In this document: in pieces, positions 31,001-40,210 of the stretch | Numbering within the stretch: the stretch's first letter is position 1 | How the letters are laid out: each line of letters starts with the position of its first letter | Source of the DNA: CAWBVG01 sp963792175 | GTDB taxonomy: Bacteria; Acidobacteriota; Vicinamibacteria; Vicinamibacterales; CAVVIG01 | Length of the DNA: 64,000 bases | NCBI GenBank assembly: GCA_963792175.1 | Contig: CAWBVG010000015.1 | Location: 13,758-77,757, forward strand | Direction of reading: 5' to 3' | Notes under the pieces: generated by a model | Seen by the model: the letters and a program-made list of their open reading frames with translations, nothing else | Databases searched by the model: none | Told to the model about the DNA's origin: nothing | Made by a program: the position numbers and the translations under genes

Positions 31001-31202
31001 TAGTCCACGAGCGGCGAGGTGAAGAACGGCTGCGTCGTGTATTCCTTGATCTTCTTCGTGTACTCGTCGTCTATCGCGATTTTCGGATCGCGCACGAACG
31101 TCGGCGTCTGCTGCGCGGCGACGACGGCACCGCAGCAGCGTGAAGGCAACCACCGCCGCGCCGCAAACTGATCCTGTGAGCCGTCCGGAAAAACGTGATC
31201 AT
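28086..31202 (-). CDS. Secreted M14-family zinc metallocarboxypeptidase (second paralogue, frameshifted)
   Basis: Full-length paralogue of the gene at 12206-15168. Start at 31202 (M-I-T-F-F-R-T-A-H-R-I) followed after one frame change by V-V-A-F-T-L-L and the cleavage region A-A-Q-Q. The peptidase domain has I-H-S-P-E-T-G, H-D-N-N-R-D-A-M and H-D-L-H-E-S; the rest follows the first copy, with P-Y-D-D-T-G-W-T-F and V-F-N-A-L-L-N-F-D before the stop. At least seven frame changes are present. Compared with copy one it has an extra ~45-residue linker rich in D-G-Q-D-G around 29600-29700, made from a DNA word array. First gene of an operon with two carboxypeptidase-regulatory-like proteins. Confidence 0.8.
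29601..29697. repeat. In-frame CCTGYCCGTCCTGCC word array inside the M14 gene
   Basis: Plus-strand words GTCCTGCC, CGTCCTGCC, TGTCCTGCT, GCTCCTGC, then ATCCTGCTC and CGTCCGTCCGTC. On the coding strand they translate to a linker such as D-R-Q-D-G-Q-D and D-G-R-E-Q-D-G-Q-E. The paralogous M14 gene has no counterpart at this place. A second array of the same word lies at 45319-45358 in an unrelated enzyme. Confidence 0.75.
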
Positions 31203-31236
31203 GGTATCCGGCGATCTTAATGCTATCGTGGCGCGC

Positions 31237-32694
31237 ATGCGAAGACTTTTGCAGGCGTCGAGCGTGCTGTTACTGGCTGTGTCGCCAGCGACTTCTGGCG
31301 CAGCGCAGCGCCGGCGACGAACGCGCGTCGCTCGTCCAGGGCATCGATGCGAAGCGCGAGAGCTACGCCACGATCGCCAAACAGATATGGGGCATTCGCG
31401 GAAGTCGGCTATCAGGAGGCCAAGAGCAGCGCGCTCCTGCAGCAGCAGCTGCGCGCCGCGGGATTCCAGGTCAAGCCGGGTGTCGCCGACATCCCGACGG
31501 CGTTCGTGGCGACGTTCGGTTCCGGCAAGCCGATCATCGGCATCGTCGGCGAGTTCGATGCGCTGCCCGGACTGTCGCAGGAAGCACAGACGCGCGGCGC
31601 GCCATGCGATCGAAGAGAAGGCGCCCGGTCACGGCTGCGGTCACAACCTGCTTGGCACCGGCGCGCTGGCGGCCGCGGTCGCCGTCAAGGAATGGATGGC
31701 CGCAACCGGCCAGAAGGGAACGCTTCGCTACTACGGGACGCCGGCCGAAGAAGGCGGATCGGGAAAGGTGTACATGGTTCGTGCCGGCCTCTTCAGCGAC
31801 GTCGACGCCGCGTCGTCGTGGCACCCCGGCGATCGCAACGAGGCGAGTCCGACGAGCTCGACCGCCAACATCACCGCGAAGTTCCGGTTCCACGGCGTCG
31901 CGGCGCACGCGGCGGCGGCGCCCGACCGCGGACGCTCGGCGCTCGATGCCGTTGAAGCGATGGACTACATGGTCAACATGATGCGCGAGCACGTGCCGCA
32001 GGAGACGCGCATCCACTACATCATCACGCGCGGCGGCGCGGCGCCCAACGTCGTGCCCGACTTCGCCGAGGCCTATTACTACGCCCGGCAGCCGAACATG
32101 CGGATCCTCGACAAGATCTGGGATCGCATCGTCGACGCGGCCAAAGGTGCGGCGCTCGGCACCGGGACGACGATGGATCTCGAGGTGACCGGCGCGGTGT
32201 ATAACGTGCTGCCGAACGAGTATCTGAGCGGTTTGATGAACAGGAATCTCGAGCGCATCGGCGGATTCCGCGTATACGCGCCGAGGAAGCCAGGTTCGCG
32301 GAAGAGATCCGGAAGACGCTGACCGATCCCCCGGATGTCGCCATCGGATCTCAGGAGAAGGTTCGGCCGATGCGCGCCGGGGCCGTCAACAGCTCCTCGA
32401 CCGATCTACGCCGACGTCAGCTGGAACGTGCCGTCCGTCTCGATGACCGCAGCGACGTTCGCGCCGGGCGTGCCGGCGCACAGCTGGCAGGCCACGGCGT
32501 GCGCCGGCAGCACGATTGGCGTGAAGGGCATGATGGTCGCGGCGAAATCGATGGCGCTCACGACGGTCGATCTCTTCACCGATCCGGCGCACATTCAGAA
32601 GGCGAGGGCCGAGTTCGACCAGAAGCGCGGACCGAACTTCGTATACAAGACGCGCCTGGCCGACCGAAAGCCCGCGCTGGACTATCGGAAGTAG
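31237..32694 (+). CDS. Secreted M20-family amidohydrolase (AbgB-like, frameshifted)
   Basis: Metal-dependent amidohydrolase of the M20D type, related to p-aminobenzoyl-glutamate hydrolase subunits. The ATG at 31237 opens a signal peptide (M-R-R-L-L-Q-A-S-S-V-L-L-L-A-V). Frame changes near 31310, 31390, 31600, 32280 and 32400. Readable landmarks: I-V-G-E-F-D-A-L-P-G-L-S-Q-E, K-A-P-G-H-G-C-G-H-N-L-L-G-T-G (metal-binding Cys/His block), G-T-P-A-E-E-G-G-S-G-K (catalytic Glu pair), and F-H-G-V-A-A-H-A-A-A-A-P (lid domain). C-terminus P-A-H-S-W-Q-A-T-A-C-A-G. Export is in line with the other peptidases here. Divergent from the M14 gene by 35 bases. Confidence 0.82.
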
Positions 32695-32746
32695 CGCGGC
32701 CCTTCAGGGCTGCCCGCCAGCAGATGTCGTAACTTAGGAGAACGCC

Positions 32747-33536
32747 GTGATCCTCTCGCGTCGCGACTTTCTGACCAGCAGCGCAGTCGTGGTGGCCACC
32801 ATGAAACTTCAGGCACAGCGCTCGACGCCGGTCGAGGTGAAAGCCTTGGTGTTCGACACGTTCGGGACCGTCGTCGACTGGCGATCGTCGGTCGCCGACG
32901 AGATCGCGGCGCTGGCGAAGCAGAAAGGGCGTCGCCGTCGACGGCGCGAAGTTCGCGGACGCGTGGCGCGCCGGTTATGGCCCGAGCATGAACCGCGTGC
33001 GGACCGGCGAGCTCCCGTGGACGAAGCTCGACGCGCTGCATCGGATGACGCTCGATCGCATCCTGGTGGAGTTCAGGATCGACGGACTGTCCGAAGTCGA
33101 GAAGGCGCCGGCTCAATCACGCCTGGCATCGGCTGCGTCCGTGGCCGGACGCCGTCGCGGGGCTGACGCGGCTGAAGAAGAAGTTCATCATCGCGCCGCT
33201 GTCGAACGGAAATGTGTCGCTGATGACGGATCTGGCGAAGCATGCGGGGTTGCCCTGGGACGTGATTCTCGGCGCCGAGCTCGTCCGCCACTACAAGCCG
33301 GATCGCGAGGTGTACCAGTCCGCCGCCGACATCCTGGATGTCCCGCCCTCGTCGGTGATGATGGTGGCTGCGCATCTGGGCGATCTGCGGGCGGCGAAAG
33401 GCGTGGGGCTGAAAACCGCGTTCGTGACTCGGCCGATGGAATTCGGGCCGGACGGCAAGCCCGACCTGGAGGCGGACTGCGTCCGTCGACGTCGGCGAAG
33501 GATTTCAACGACCTGGCGACGCAGCTGGGCGCGTAA
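32747..33536 (+). CDS. Haloacid dehalogenase type II-like protein with twin-arginine signal (frameshifted)
   Basis: HAD-superfamily hydrolase of the 2-haloacid dehalogenase type, about 260 residues. Motif I is L-V-F-D-T-F-G-T-V-V-D-W (nucleophile Asp), motif II P-L-S-N-G-N, motif III Lys in H-Y-K-P-D-R-E-V-Y and a final V-A-A-H-L-G-D-L block. Frame changes near 32925, 33105 and 33480. The start at 32747 (GTG) gives M-I-L-S-R-R-D-F-L-T-S-S-A-V-V-V-A-T, a twin-arginine export signal, which is unusual because these enzymes are normally cytoplasmic. A start at the later Met (M-K-L-Q-A-Q) would remove it, but the Tat motif is too good to be chance. Possible secreted dehalogenase or phosphatase. 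Confidence 0.78.
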
Positions 33537-33540
33537 GTCG

Positions 33541-33957
33541 ACTTGAAACGTGAGACTTGAACTTGCGAGCGCGTCAGTGCAACGTGACGCGCTCGGACTC
33601 GAACCCGTCGAGCACCCACCCGGCGTCCAGCAGCGTCCGCTCGATCATCGCGTGACGCTGGAACGCCGTCAGGGCATCGTCGAAGCGTTCGATCTCCCGG
33701 TGCGTCGGGTTCCACTCCGCCGGGATGCGTAATTCGTACTCGCGATCCTCGCCGGTGAGACCCAGTTCGCAGACCACCGCTTCGTGCTTCCCGCCGGAAC
33801 GTCCAGCGCAGCACGCGGATGTGCCGATAGTTTCGGCGGCTGCGATCGATCGGCGCCGTGTTCCCGTCGCGTGGCGTGGGAACCGTCAGATGGATCCATG
33901 GCCGTTCGGCCGAGCAAAGCTGATGCCAAGACAACTTTCAAGTCTCACGTTTCAAGT
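33541..33957. mobile_element. Small ORF bracketed by perfect 21-bp inverted repeats (cassette or MITE-like unit)
   Basis: The 21 bases at 33541-33561 (ACTTGAAACGTGAG...) are the exact reverse complement of 33937-33957. Between them lies one small ORF (33574-33934) and almost nothing else, so the unit is 417 bp. The right repeat is part of a 29-base block that returns with one mismatch at 4003-4031. No transposase is encoded and no target-site duplication is obvious, so mobilisation in trans, or a hairpin formed by inverted duplication of a word array, are both possible. Confidence 0.5.
33574..33934 (-). CDS. Small protein of unknown function inside the inverted-repeat unit
   Basis: About 120 residues after joining two frames near 33780. 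First part: W-I-H-L-T-V-P-T-P-R-D-G-N-T-A-P-I-D-R-S-R-R-N-Y-R-H-I; second part, clean from 33777: V-C-E-L-G-L-T-G-E-D-R-E-Y-E-L-R-I-P-A-E-W and an acidic, helical tail ending E-R-V-T-L-H. It is soluble, mildly acidic and without signal peptide. No family was recognised. The start lies 3 bases from the right-hand repeat, so the repeat forms its upstream region. Confidence 0.5.
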
Positions 33958-34010
33958 CTCACTGACACTGAGACTTGCCATCCTTGAGACTTGCGACTTG
34001 GCGAGTGTTC
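33933..34010. repeat. GAGACTTGAAA-word array, right part
   Basis: Continues from the right inverted repeat into CAAGTCTCACTGACACTGAGACTTG and more distant words until about 34005. Segment 33933-33961 equals 4003-4031 at 28 of 29 positions. Together with 33541-33561 these are three members of one dispersed repeat within 30 kb. Confidence 0.75.
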
Positions 34011-34098
34011 AAACCTTCCTCACGGCCCGCCGTGCAGATCGCCGCCGTTCGCGAGGGGACGCTTAGGACAGAATGATGAATCCTGAAGGAGGCTCTCC

Positions 34099-35080
34099 AT
34101 GAAACCACTCGACGGACGCATCGCCCTCGTCGCCGGCGCCACCCGGGGCGGCGGCCGAGGGATCGCGCGGATGCTCGGCGAAGCCGGCGCGACGGTGTAC
34201 TGCACGGGCCGGAGCAGCCGCACGCAGCCGAACACCAGCACCCACCACTACGCGGGCCGCCCCGAGACGATTGAAGAGACCGCGGAGATGGTGACCGCGG
34301 CCGGCGGCGTCGGGATTCCCGTCCGCGTGGACCACAACGTCGAAGCCGAAGTGGCGTCGCTCTTCAAGCGCATCGCCCGCGAGCAGAAGCGGCTCGACGT
34401 GCTGGTCAACATCCTGACCGGCCGTCCCGTCGCGTCGTGGAGCAGTTTCTGGAAACAGCCGCTCGACGAGGGACGCGCCTTCGTCGACAGCTGGCTCTGG
34501 TCCCACCTCACGACGTCCTGGCACGCGGCGTCGCTGATGGTCAAGCGCAAGGCAGGCTTGATCGTCGAGGTGGTGGAGCAGCCCGGGATTGGCTACCACG
34601 GCCAGTTCTTCTTCGACCTGATGGAATCGTCCTTGAAGCGTTTCTGCGTACGGTCTCGCCGTCGAGCTGGCCCCGCACAAGGTGGTGGCGCTCTCGGTCA
34701 CACCGGGGTTCATGCGTACCGAAGCGATTCTGGAAGGGTACGGCGTCACCGAGGCGAACTGGCGCGACGCGATCGATCATCCCCAGGCCAAGGGCTTCGG
34801 CTGGGCAGGTTCGGAAACGCCGTGCTTTCTCGGCCGGGGCGTTGCGGCGCTGGCCGCCGATCCGAACGTCCACAAGAAGTCAGGCGGCCTGTTCGGGTCG
34901 TGGGCGCTCGCGGACGAGTACGGCTTCACGGACATCGACGGTGGGCGCCCGCACTGGGGACGCTACGGCAAAGAGCACTTCCCGCAATTTTTCGACGCCA
35001 AATCGACGACACCGTTACGAATGGCGGCTGGTGGAGACGGCCGGCGTCTGACCGCTGCGCCAGAGGAGGTGAATCGATGA
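34099..35080 (+). CDS. SDR-family oxidoreductase-like protein lacking the catalytic Tyr/Lys
   Basis: Rossmann-fold short-chain dehydrogenase-like protein of about 325 residues. The cofactor motif is A-G-A-T-R-G-G-G-R-G-I-A near residue 12 and C-T-G-R-S-S-R-T follows strand two. The usual N-N-A-G stretch is V-N-I-L-T-G, the catalytic Ser strand is I-V-E-V-V-E-Q, and the Y-x-x-x-K pair is F-D-L-M-E in Q-F-F-F-D-L-M-E-S-S. These all lie in one clean frame, so they are not caused by sequencing indels. One frame change near 34655 precedes the C-terminal half (V-T-P-G-F-M-R-T-E). AGGAGG is present before the ATG at 34099. It may bind NAD(P) without classical SDR catalysis. Confidence 0.78.
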
Positions 35081-35126
35081 CCGCACGCCAGGCCAGCTGC
35101 AGCGGGCAGCGCCGCGGCAAACCGCT

Positions 35127-36753
35127 CTACTCGGCGTCCATGAACGGGTATTTGTAATCGCGCGGCGGGTTGAAGTTCTCCTTGATCGTCCGCGCGCTGA
35201 CCCAGCGGACGAGATTCAGCTTCGACCCGGCCTTGTCGTTCGTTCCCGACGCGCGCGCGCCGCCGAACGGCTGCTGACCGACAACGGCGCCGGTCGGCTT
35301 GTCGTTGATGTAGAAGTTGCCGGCGGCGTTGCGCAGCGCGTCGCTGGCTTCGAGGATCGCCCGCCGATCCTGCGCGAACACCGCCCCGGTCAACGCATAC
35401 GGCGACGTCGAGTCCACCACCCGCATGATCTCGTTCCACTTTGCATCGTCGTAGACGTGCGCCGTGACGACCGGCCCGAAGATTTCTTCGCAGAGCAGCT
35501 TGTACCCGGGATCGTCGGCCTGCGACGAGCGTCGGCTCGATGAAGTAGCCCTTGCTGTCGTCGTAGCCGCCGCCGGCGATGATCTTCGCGTTCTTCCTGG
35601 CGTGGTCGATGTAGCCGCTGATCTTGTCGAACGCGCGCTTGTCGATGACCGCGCCCATGAAATGCCGGAAGTCCCTGATGTCGCCCATCTTGATGTCGGC
35701 CATCATCGCGATCGAGCGGTCGCGCACGTCGTTCCACAGCGAGCGCGGCACGTAGACGCGGCTGGCGGCGGAACACTTCTGCCCCTGGAATTCGAAGCCG
35801 CCGCGGACGATGGCCGTCGCCAGCGCGGCCGGGTCGGCCGACGGATGCGCGAGGATGAAGTCCTTGCCGCCCGTTTCGCCGACGATGCGCGGGTACGAGC
35901 GGTAGCTGCCCATGGACGCGCCGATCGTCTTCCACATGTCGTTGAAGACTTCCGTGCTGCCCGTGAAATGCACCCCCGCGAGGTCGCGATGCGACAGCAG
36001 CGCCTTCGAGATCATCCCGGCGTCGCCGGCCACCATGTTGATCACGCCGGGCGGCATGCCGGCCGCTTCGTACAGCTTCATCAGGTAGTGGGCGGAGAAC
36101 ATCGCGCTCGAGGCCGGCTTCCACACCACCGTGTTGCCCATCAGCGCCGGCGCGGTCGGCAGGTTGGCGGCAATCGACGTGAAGTTGAACGGCGTGACCG
36201 CGTAGACGAACCCCTCGAGCGCGCGGTACTCGAGCTGATTCCACATCGTGTGGTCGCTCACCGGCTGCTCGTCGAGCAGCTCCTGGCCGTAGTGCACGTT
36301 GAAGCGCCAGAAGTCGACGATCTCGGCGCCCGAGTCGATTTCCGCCTGAAACACCGTCTTCGACTGCCCGAGCATCGTCGCGGCGTTGATGGTGTCGCGC
36401 CAGGTCGTCGTCAGCAGCTCGGCGGCCTTGAGCATGACCGCCGCGCGATCGTCGAACGACCAGCTCGCCCACTCGTCGTGGGCGGCCTGCGCCGCCGCGA
36501 TCGCCTGCTGCACGTGGGCTTCGGACGCCTTGTGGTAGTGGCCGAGCACGTGTGCGTGGTCGTGCGGCATGACGGCGTCCGCCGTCGAGCCGGTGGTGAC
36601 CGCCTTGCCGCCGATGATCAGCGGGATGTCGACGACTTCGCCCGCCATGCACGACAGGCGCGCCTTGATCGAGGCGCGCTCCGGCGAACCGGGCGCGTAG
36701 TTCTTGACGGGATCGTTGACTGGCGGAGGAATGCGTCGATGGCCGTTGAACAT
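35127..36753 (-). CDS. pruA: 1-pyrroline-5-carboxylate (L-glutamate gamma-semialdehyde) dehydrogenase
   Basis: NAD-dependent aldehyde dehydrogenase of about 540 residues, the last step of proline catabolism to glutamate. Typical PruA features: long N-terminal extension (N-D-P-V-K-N-Y-A-P-G-S-P-E-R), Y-A-V-T-P-F-N-F-T-S-I, catalytic Glu in G-E-T-G-G-K-D and catalytic Cys in Q-G-Q-K-C-S-A-A-S-R. One frame change near 35520; the end R-D-Y-K-Y-P-F-M matches the family. It starts 13 bases after the stop of the flavoprotein upstream, so they are probably co-transcribed. No proline dehydrogenase (PutA/PRODH) is in the window. Confidence 0.92.
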
Positions 36754-36765
36754 CTTTTCACCATA

Positions 36766-38358
36766 TCACGGGCGTTTCAGGTCGCGTTGAATGGCGCGGG
36801 CGGCGAGCGCGCCGGAGCGCCCGTTCAGGCCGGTGCCGGGGTGGGTGCCGGCGCTGCAGAGATACAGGCGGCGAACCGGGGTGGTGTAGCGCGCCCATTC
36901 GAGCAACGGGCGCGCCATGAAGCACTGATCGAGCGCGAGCTCGCCGTGAAAGATGTGGCCGCCGGTCAGGCCGTAGGTGCGCTCGAGGTCCAGCGGCGTG
37001 ATCACGTCGCGAGCCATGACGCTGGACTCGAATCCCGGCGCGTAGCGCGCGATCGTCCGCGTGGCCGCGTCGCCGAGACTCTCGCGCAGCGCGTCCCAGC
37101 CATGGCCGCCTCTCAGACGATGAGGCGCGTACTGGACGTAGGCCGACACGACATGCTGTCCGGCCGGCGCCAGCGTTGGATCCGCGATCGACGGAATGGC
37201 AAGCTCGATCCACGGTTCCTCGGCAAAACCGCCGTATTTCGCCGCATCGAAGGCGCGCTCGATCGCATCGATGTCGGTGGCGAGGCGAACCCGCCCCGAC
37301 AGGGCACTCGCCTGCTGATTGGCGTCGCGCGCTGACAGCCCCGTGAAGTCCGGCAGGCGTGAGACCGCGTAGTTCACTTTCGCGAGCGTCCCATGCGCCC
37401 TGATGTTCTGCACGTGACGGATGAAATCGGGCGCGAGATGGACGGGATCGACAAGGCCGAGCAGCGTGCGCTTCGGATCGGCGCCCGAGACGACCGCCCG
37501 GGCGGAAATCTGCTCGCCGCTGGCGAGTGTGACGCCCGTCGCCGTCTCGTCCGTCACGTCGATTCGCGTGACGTCGGCGTCCGTGCGAATCTCGGCGCCG
37601 CTGGATCGCGCGGCTGCGGCCAGGGCATCCGCCAGGGCACCCGGACCGCCCGCCGTGAACCATCCCGTCGCGACCGGATGTCCTTCTCCCGCGCCGAGCA
37701 GGAGCAGGATGGCGGCGGTGCCCGCGGACCACGGGCCGAGAAAGGATCCGGCGATGCCGCCCGAGGCCACCGTGGCGCGCAGCGGTTCGCTCTCGAACCA
37801 CTCGCCGGCGAGGTCCGCCACGGCCATCGGCATCCAGCGCAGCAGCCGGTACGCGTCGGCTTTGCCGAGCGCTCGAAACGCGCGTCCGGTCTTGAGGAGC
37901 TCCATCAGATCCGCGGCCTTCGGGTCGTCGAGCGCCGGCGGCGTCATCTCGCAGACGCGGCGCAGGACGCGGGCGATGGCGGCGAAGCTGGCGAGGAACC
38001 GCGGATAGCGATCCGCGTCCGCGGTCGAGAACGCTCGAACCTCGTCGATCGCCCGCCGCGCATCGGCCCACAGCACGAGCGCGCGGCCATCGGCTGTCGG
38101 TGCGCAGACGTGCGCTTCGGGCCGGATGATGCGGAGGCCGTGTCGCTCGAGGGCAAGGCCGCGAACGATGGCCGGATCGATGGCCGCCGCGTGCGCCAGC
38201 GTCGGACAGCGGAATCCCGGCGCGAGATCGCCGGTCCTGGCGCAGCCGCCCACGCGATCCATGCGTTCGAGGACGAGCGTCTTCAGGCCCGCTTTCGCGA
38301 GGAAGGCGGCGGCGATCAACCCGTTGTGCCCGCCGCCGATGACGATGACGTCGTGCAT
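36766..38358 (-). CDS. PYROXD2/phytoene-desaturase-like FAD oxidoreductase 1
   Basis: Intact flavoprotein of 530 residues. The ATG at 38358 puts the dinucleotide-binding motif I-V-I-G-G-G-H-N-G-L at residue 5, the right place for this family; the in-frame codons upstream are not conserved. Second FAD motif: L-V-L-E-R-M-D-R-V-G-G. The C-terminal flavin block reads L-Y-L-C-S-A-G-T-H-P-G-T-G-L-N-G. It is the middle gene of a minus-strand run (flavoprotein, flavoprotein, PruA). Substrate unknown; carotenoid genes are absent, so phytoene desaturation is unlikely. Confidence 0.88.
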   Translation of the reverse strand: MHDVIVIGGGHNGLIAAAFLAKAGLKTLVLERMDRVGGCARTGDLAPGFRCPTLAHAAAIDPAIVRGLALERHGLRIIRPEAHVCAPTADGRALVLWADARRAIDEVRAFSTADADRYPRFLASFAAIARVLRRVCEMTPPALDDPKAADLMELLKTGRAFRALGKADAYRLLRWMPMAVADLAGEWFESEPLRATVASGGIAGSFLGPWSAGTAAILLLLGAGEGHPVATGWFTAGGPGALADALAAAARSSGAEIRTDADVTRIDVTDETATGVTLASGEQISARAVVSGADPKRTLLGLVDPVHLAPDFIRHVQNIRAHGTLAKVNYAVSRLPDFTGLSARDANQQASALSGRVRLATDIDAIERAFDAAKYGGFAEEPWIELAIPSIADPTLAPAGQHVVSAYVQYAPHRLRGGHGWDALRESLGDAATRTIARYAPGFESSVMARDVITPLDLERTYGLTGGHIFHGELALDQCFMARPLLEWARYTTPVRRLYLCSAGTHPGTGLNGRSGALAARAIQRDLKRP

Positions 38359-38389
38359 CGCGTCAGACGACGGCTCATCACGAAGTCGC

Positions 38390-38447
38390 GAAGACACGCA
38401 GAGCACGCAGACGCAAAGAATGCTCTGCGTTCTCTGCGAGCTCTGCG
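38390..38447. repeat. Inverted CGCAGAG-word array between tandem flavoprotein genes
   Basis: Left half carries CGCAGAG, CGCAGAC and CGCAAAG words, right half CTCTGCG three times, pairing around a short AATG loop. Same word family as 1833-1906. It separates two paralogous genes of the same strand and may act as an attenuating terminator that lowers expression of the downstream copy. Confidence 0.65.
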
Positions 38448-38458
38448 GTTGTCATGCG

Positions 38459-40033
38459 TCATCGCGTCTGTCCCAGAATCCGCCGCGCGCAGTTCCGCGC
38501 CGGCGCGCCCATGATGCCGCCGCCTGGATGCGTCGCCGATCCGCACATCCACAGATTCCGAATCGGCGTCTCGTACTGCGCCCAGCCCGGAACCGGCCGC
38601 GCGAAGAACAGCTGCTCGAGCGTCAACTCGCCCTGGAAGATGTTGCCCTCGGTCAACCCGAACTCGCGCTCGATGTCGAGCGGCGTCAGCACCTGGCGAT
38701 GCAGGATGATGTCGCGGATATTCGGCGCGTACTCGGCGATCGTGTCGATGACCGTGTCGCCGAACGCCTCGCGCTGTTCGTCCCAGGTGCCCGACGCCAG
38801 CTTGTAGGGCGCGTATTGCACGAAGCACGACAGGATGTGTTTGCCGGGCGGCGCGACCGAAGGATCGGTGAGCGTCGGGATGACCATGTCGATGTACGGC
38901 CGGCTGGAGAACTCCCCGTACTTCGCCTGGTCGTAGGCGCGCTCCATGTAGTCGACGCCAGGAGAGATCGAGACGGCGCCGCGCAGATGCGGCCCCGGCC
39001 CCGGCAGACACGTGAACTCCGGCAAGGCGTCGAGCGCCAGGTTCACCTTGCCGGACGAGCCGCGGAACTTGTAGCGCCGCACTTCCGCGACGAAGTCCTC
39101 CGGCAGCTCCTTCGCGTCGAGGAACCTGAGGAACGTCAGGTGCGGATCGACGCTCGACAGCACCAGGTCGGCCTCGAACTCGTCGCCGTTCGTGGTCACG
39201 ACGCCGGTCGCCTGGCCGCCGCGCACTGAAATGCGCTCCACCGCCGCCTCGGTCCGGATCTCGACGCCGGCCTCGCGCGCCGCCGACGCGATCGCGTTCG
39301 AAATCGCTCCGGTGCCGCCGCGGGCGAATCCCCACGAGCGAAACGCGCCGTCGATCTCACCCATGTAGTGGTGCAGCAGCACGTACGCCGTCCCTGGCGA
39401 TCGCACGCCGAGAAACGTGCCGATGATCCCCGAGGCCGACATCGTCGCCTTGAGCACGTCGGTCTCGAACCACTGATCGAGGAAATCGACCGCGCTCATC
39501 GTCATCAGCTGGAGCTGGTTGTACCGATCGCCGTCCGCGAGGCCGCGAAAGCGGTTGCCGAGAAACAGCAGCTTCATCAGCTCGCGCGGATTGAGCGACA
39601 TCGGATCGGGCGGCGTCATGTTGAGGATCGGCTTGACGAACCGCGCCATCTCGACCATCGCCTTGCCGTACTCGTCGTAGGCTTCGGCGTCGAGCTTCGA
39701 ATGCCGCCTGATTTCGCGCTGCGTCTTGGCGTGGTCGTTCACGCGCCAGAGGTAGTCGCCGTTCGGCATCGGCGTGAACGTGCCGTCGAGCGGCAGGATC
39801 TCGAGGCCGTGGCGCGGCAAATCGAGGTCGCGAATGATCTCCGGCCGCAGCAGCGACACGACGTAGGAGGCGACCGAGAACTTGAAGCCCGGAAACACTT
39901 CTTCCGTGACCGCCGCGCCGCCGAGGACATGGCGCCGCTCGAGCACCAGCACCTTGCGCCCGGCGCGCGCGAGGTAGGCAGCGGCCGTCAGTCCGTTGTG
40001 GCCGCCGCCAATGACGATGGCGTCGTAGCGCAT
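38459..40033 (-). CDS. PYROXD2/phytoene-desaturase-like FAD oxidoreductase 2
   Basis: Intact 524-residue paralogue of the gene downstream. FAD motif I-V-I-G-G-G-H-N-G-L-T at residue 5 and V-L-V-L-E-R-R-H-V-L-G-G just after; C-terminal block L-W-M-C-G-S-A-T-H-P-G-G-G-I-M-G-A-P. Shared stretches such as S-A-S-G-I-I-G-T-F-L-G and V-Q-Y-A-P-Y-K-L show tandem duplication. Start at 40033 is the only Met before the Rossmann motif. Substrate unknown. Confidence 0.88.
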   Translation of the reverse strand: MRYDAIVIGGGHNGLTAAAYLARAGRKVLVLERRHVLGGAAVTEEVFPGFKFSVASYVVSLLRPEIIRDLDLPRHGLEILPLDGTFTPMPNGDYLWRVNDHAKTQREIRRHSKLDAEAYDEYGKAMVEMARFVKPILNMTPPDPMSLNPRELMKLLFLGNRFRGLADGDRYNQLQLMTMSAVDFLDQWFETDVLKATMSASGIIGTFLGVRSPGTAYVLLHHYMGEIDGAFRSWGFARGGTGAISNAIASAAREAGVEIRTEAAVERISVRGGQATGVVTTNGDEFEADLVLSSVDPHLTFLRFLDAKELPEDFVAEVRRYKFRGSSGKVNLALDALPEFTCLPGPGPHLRGAVSISPGVDYMERAYDQAKYGEFSSRPYIDMVIPTLTDPSVAPPGKHILSCFVQYAPYKLASGTWDEQREAFGDTVIDTIAEYAPNIRDIILHRQVLTPLDIEREFGLTEGNIFQGELTLEQLFFARPVPGWAQYETPIRNLWMCGSATHPGGGIMGAPARNCARRILGQTR

Positions 40034-40177
40034 GCGAAGGGTGGCGGGCTACAACCCGCAGCTGCGAGTGGCGTTTGCGAGGAGTCGGGCGAGGACGAGC
40101 AGGTGAAAACGGCCCACGACGCCGACGACTATCGCATAGTGCCGGCGCCGCGGTCTAGCAGCGTCACTGTCGCTGTG

Positions 40178-40210
40178 GCAGTCTAATCCCTAATCCCCAA
40201 CCGCTATTCC
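40178..40210. repeat. CTAATCCC-word array
   Basis: Words CTAATCCC, TAATCCCC and TATTCCC in the gap between the flavoprotein start and the amidohydrolase stop. The last word runs into the stop codon (40211-40213). Confidence 0.6.

Noticed and set aside
35464..37335. A 623-codon open frame on the plus strand opposite pruA and the flavoprotein
   Set aside because: Composition is that of an antisense frame (Arg, Val, His, Asp), and both genes on the other strand are well supported.
36766..40033. Tandem flavoproteins as carotenoid (phytoene) desaturases
   Set aside because: No phytoene synthase or other carotenoid gene is present and the context is amino-acid catabolism; PYROXD2-like is the better family.
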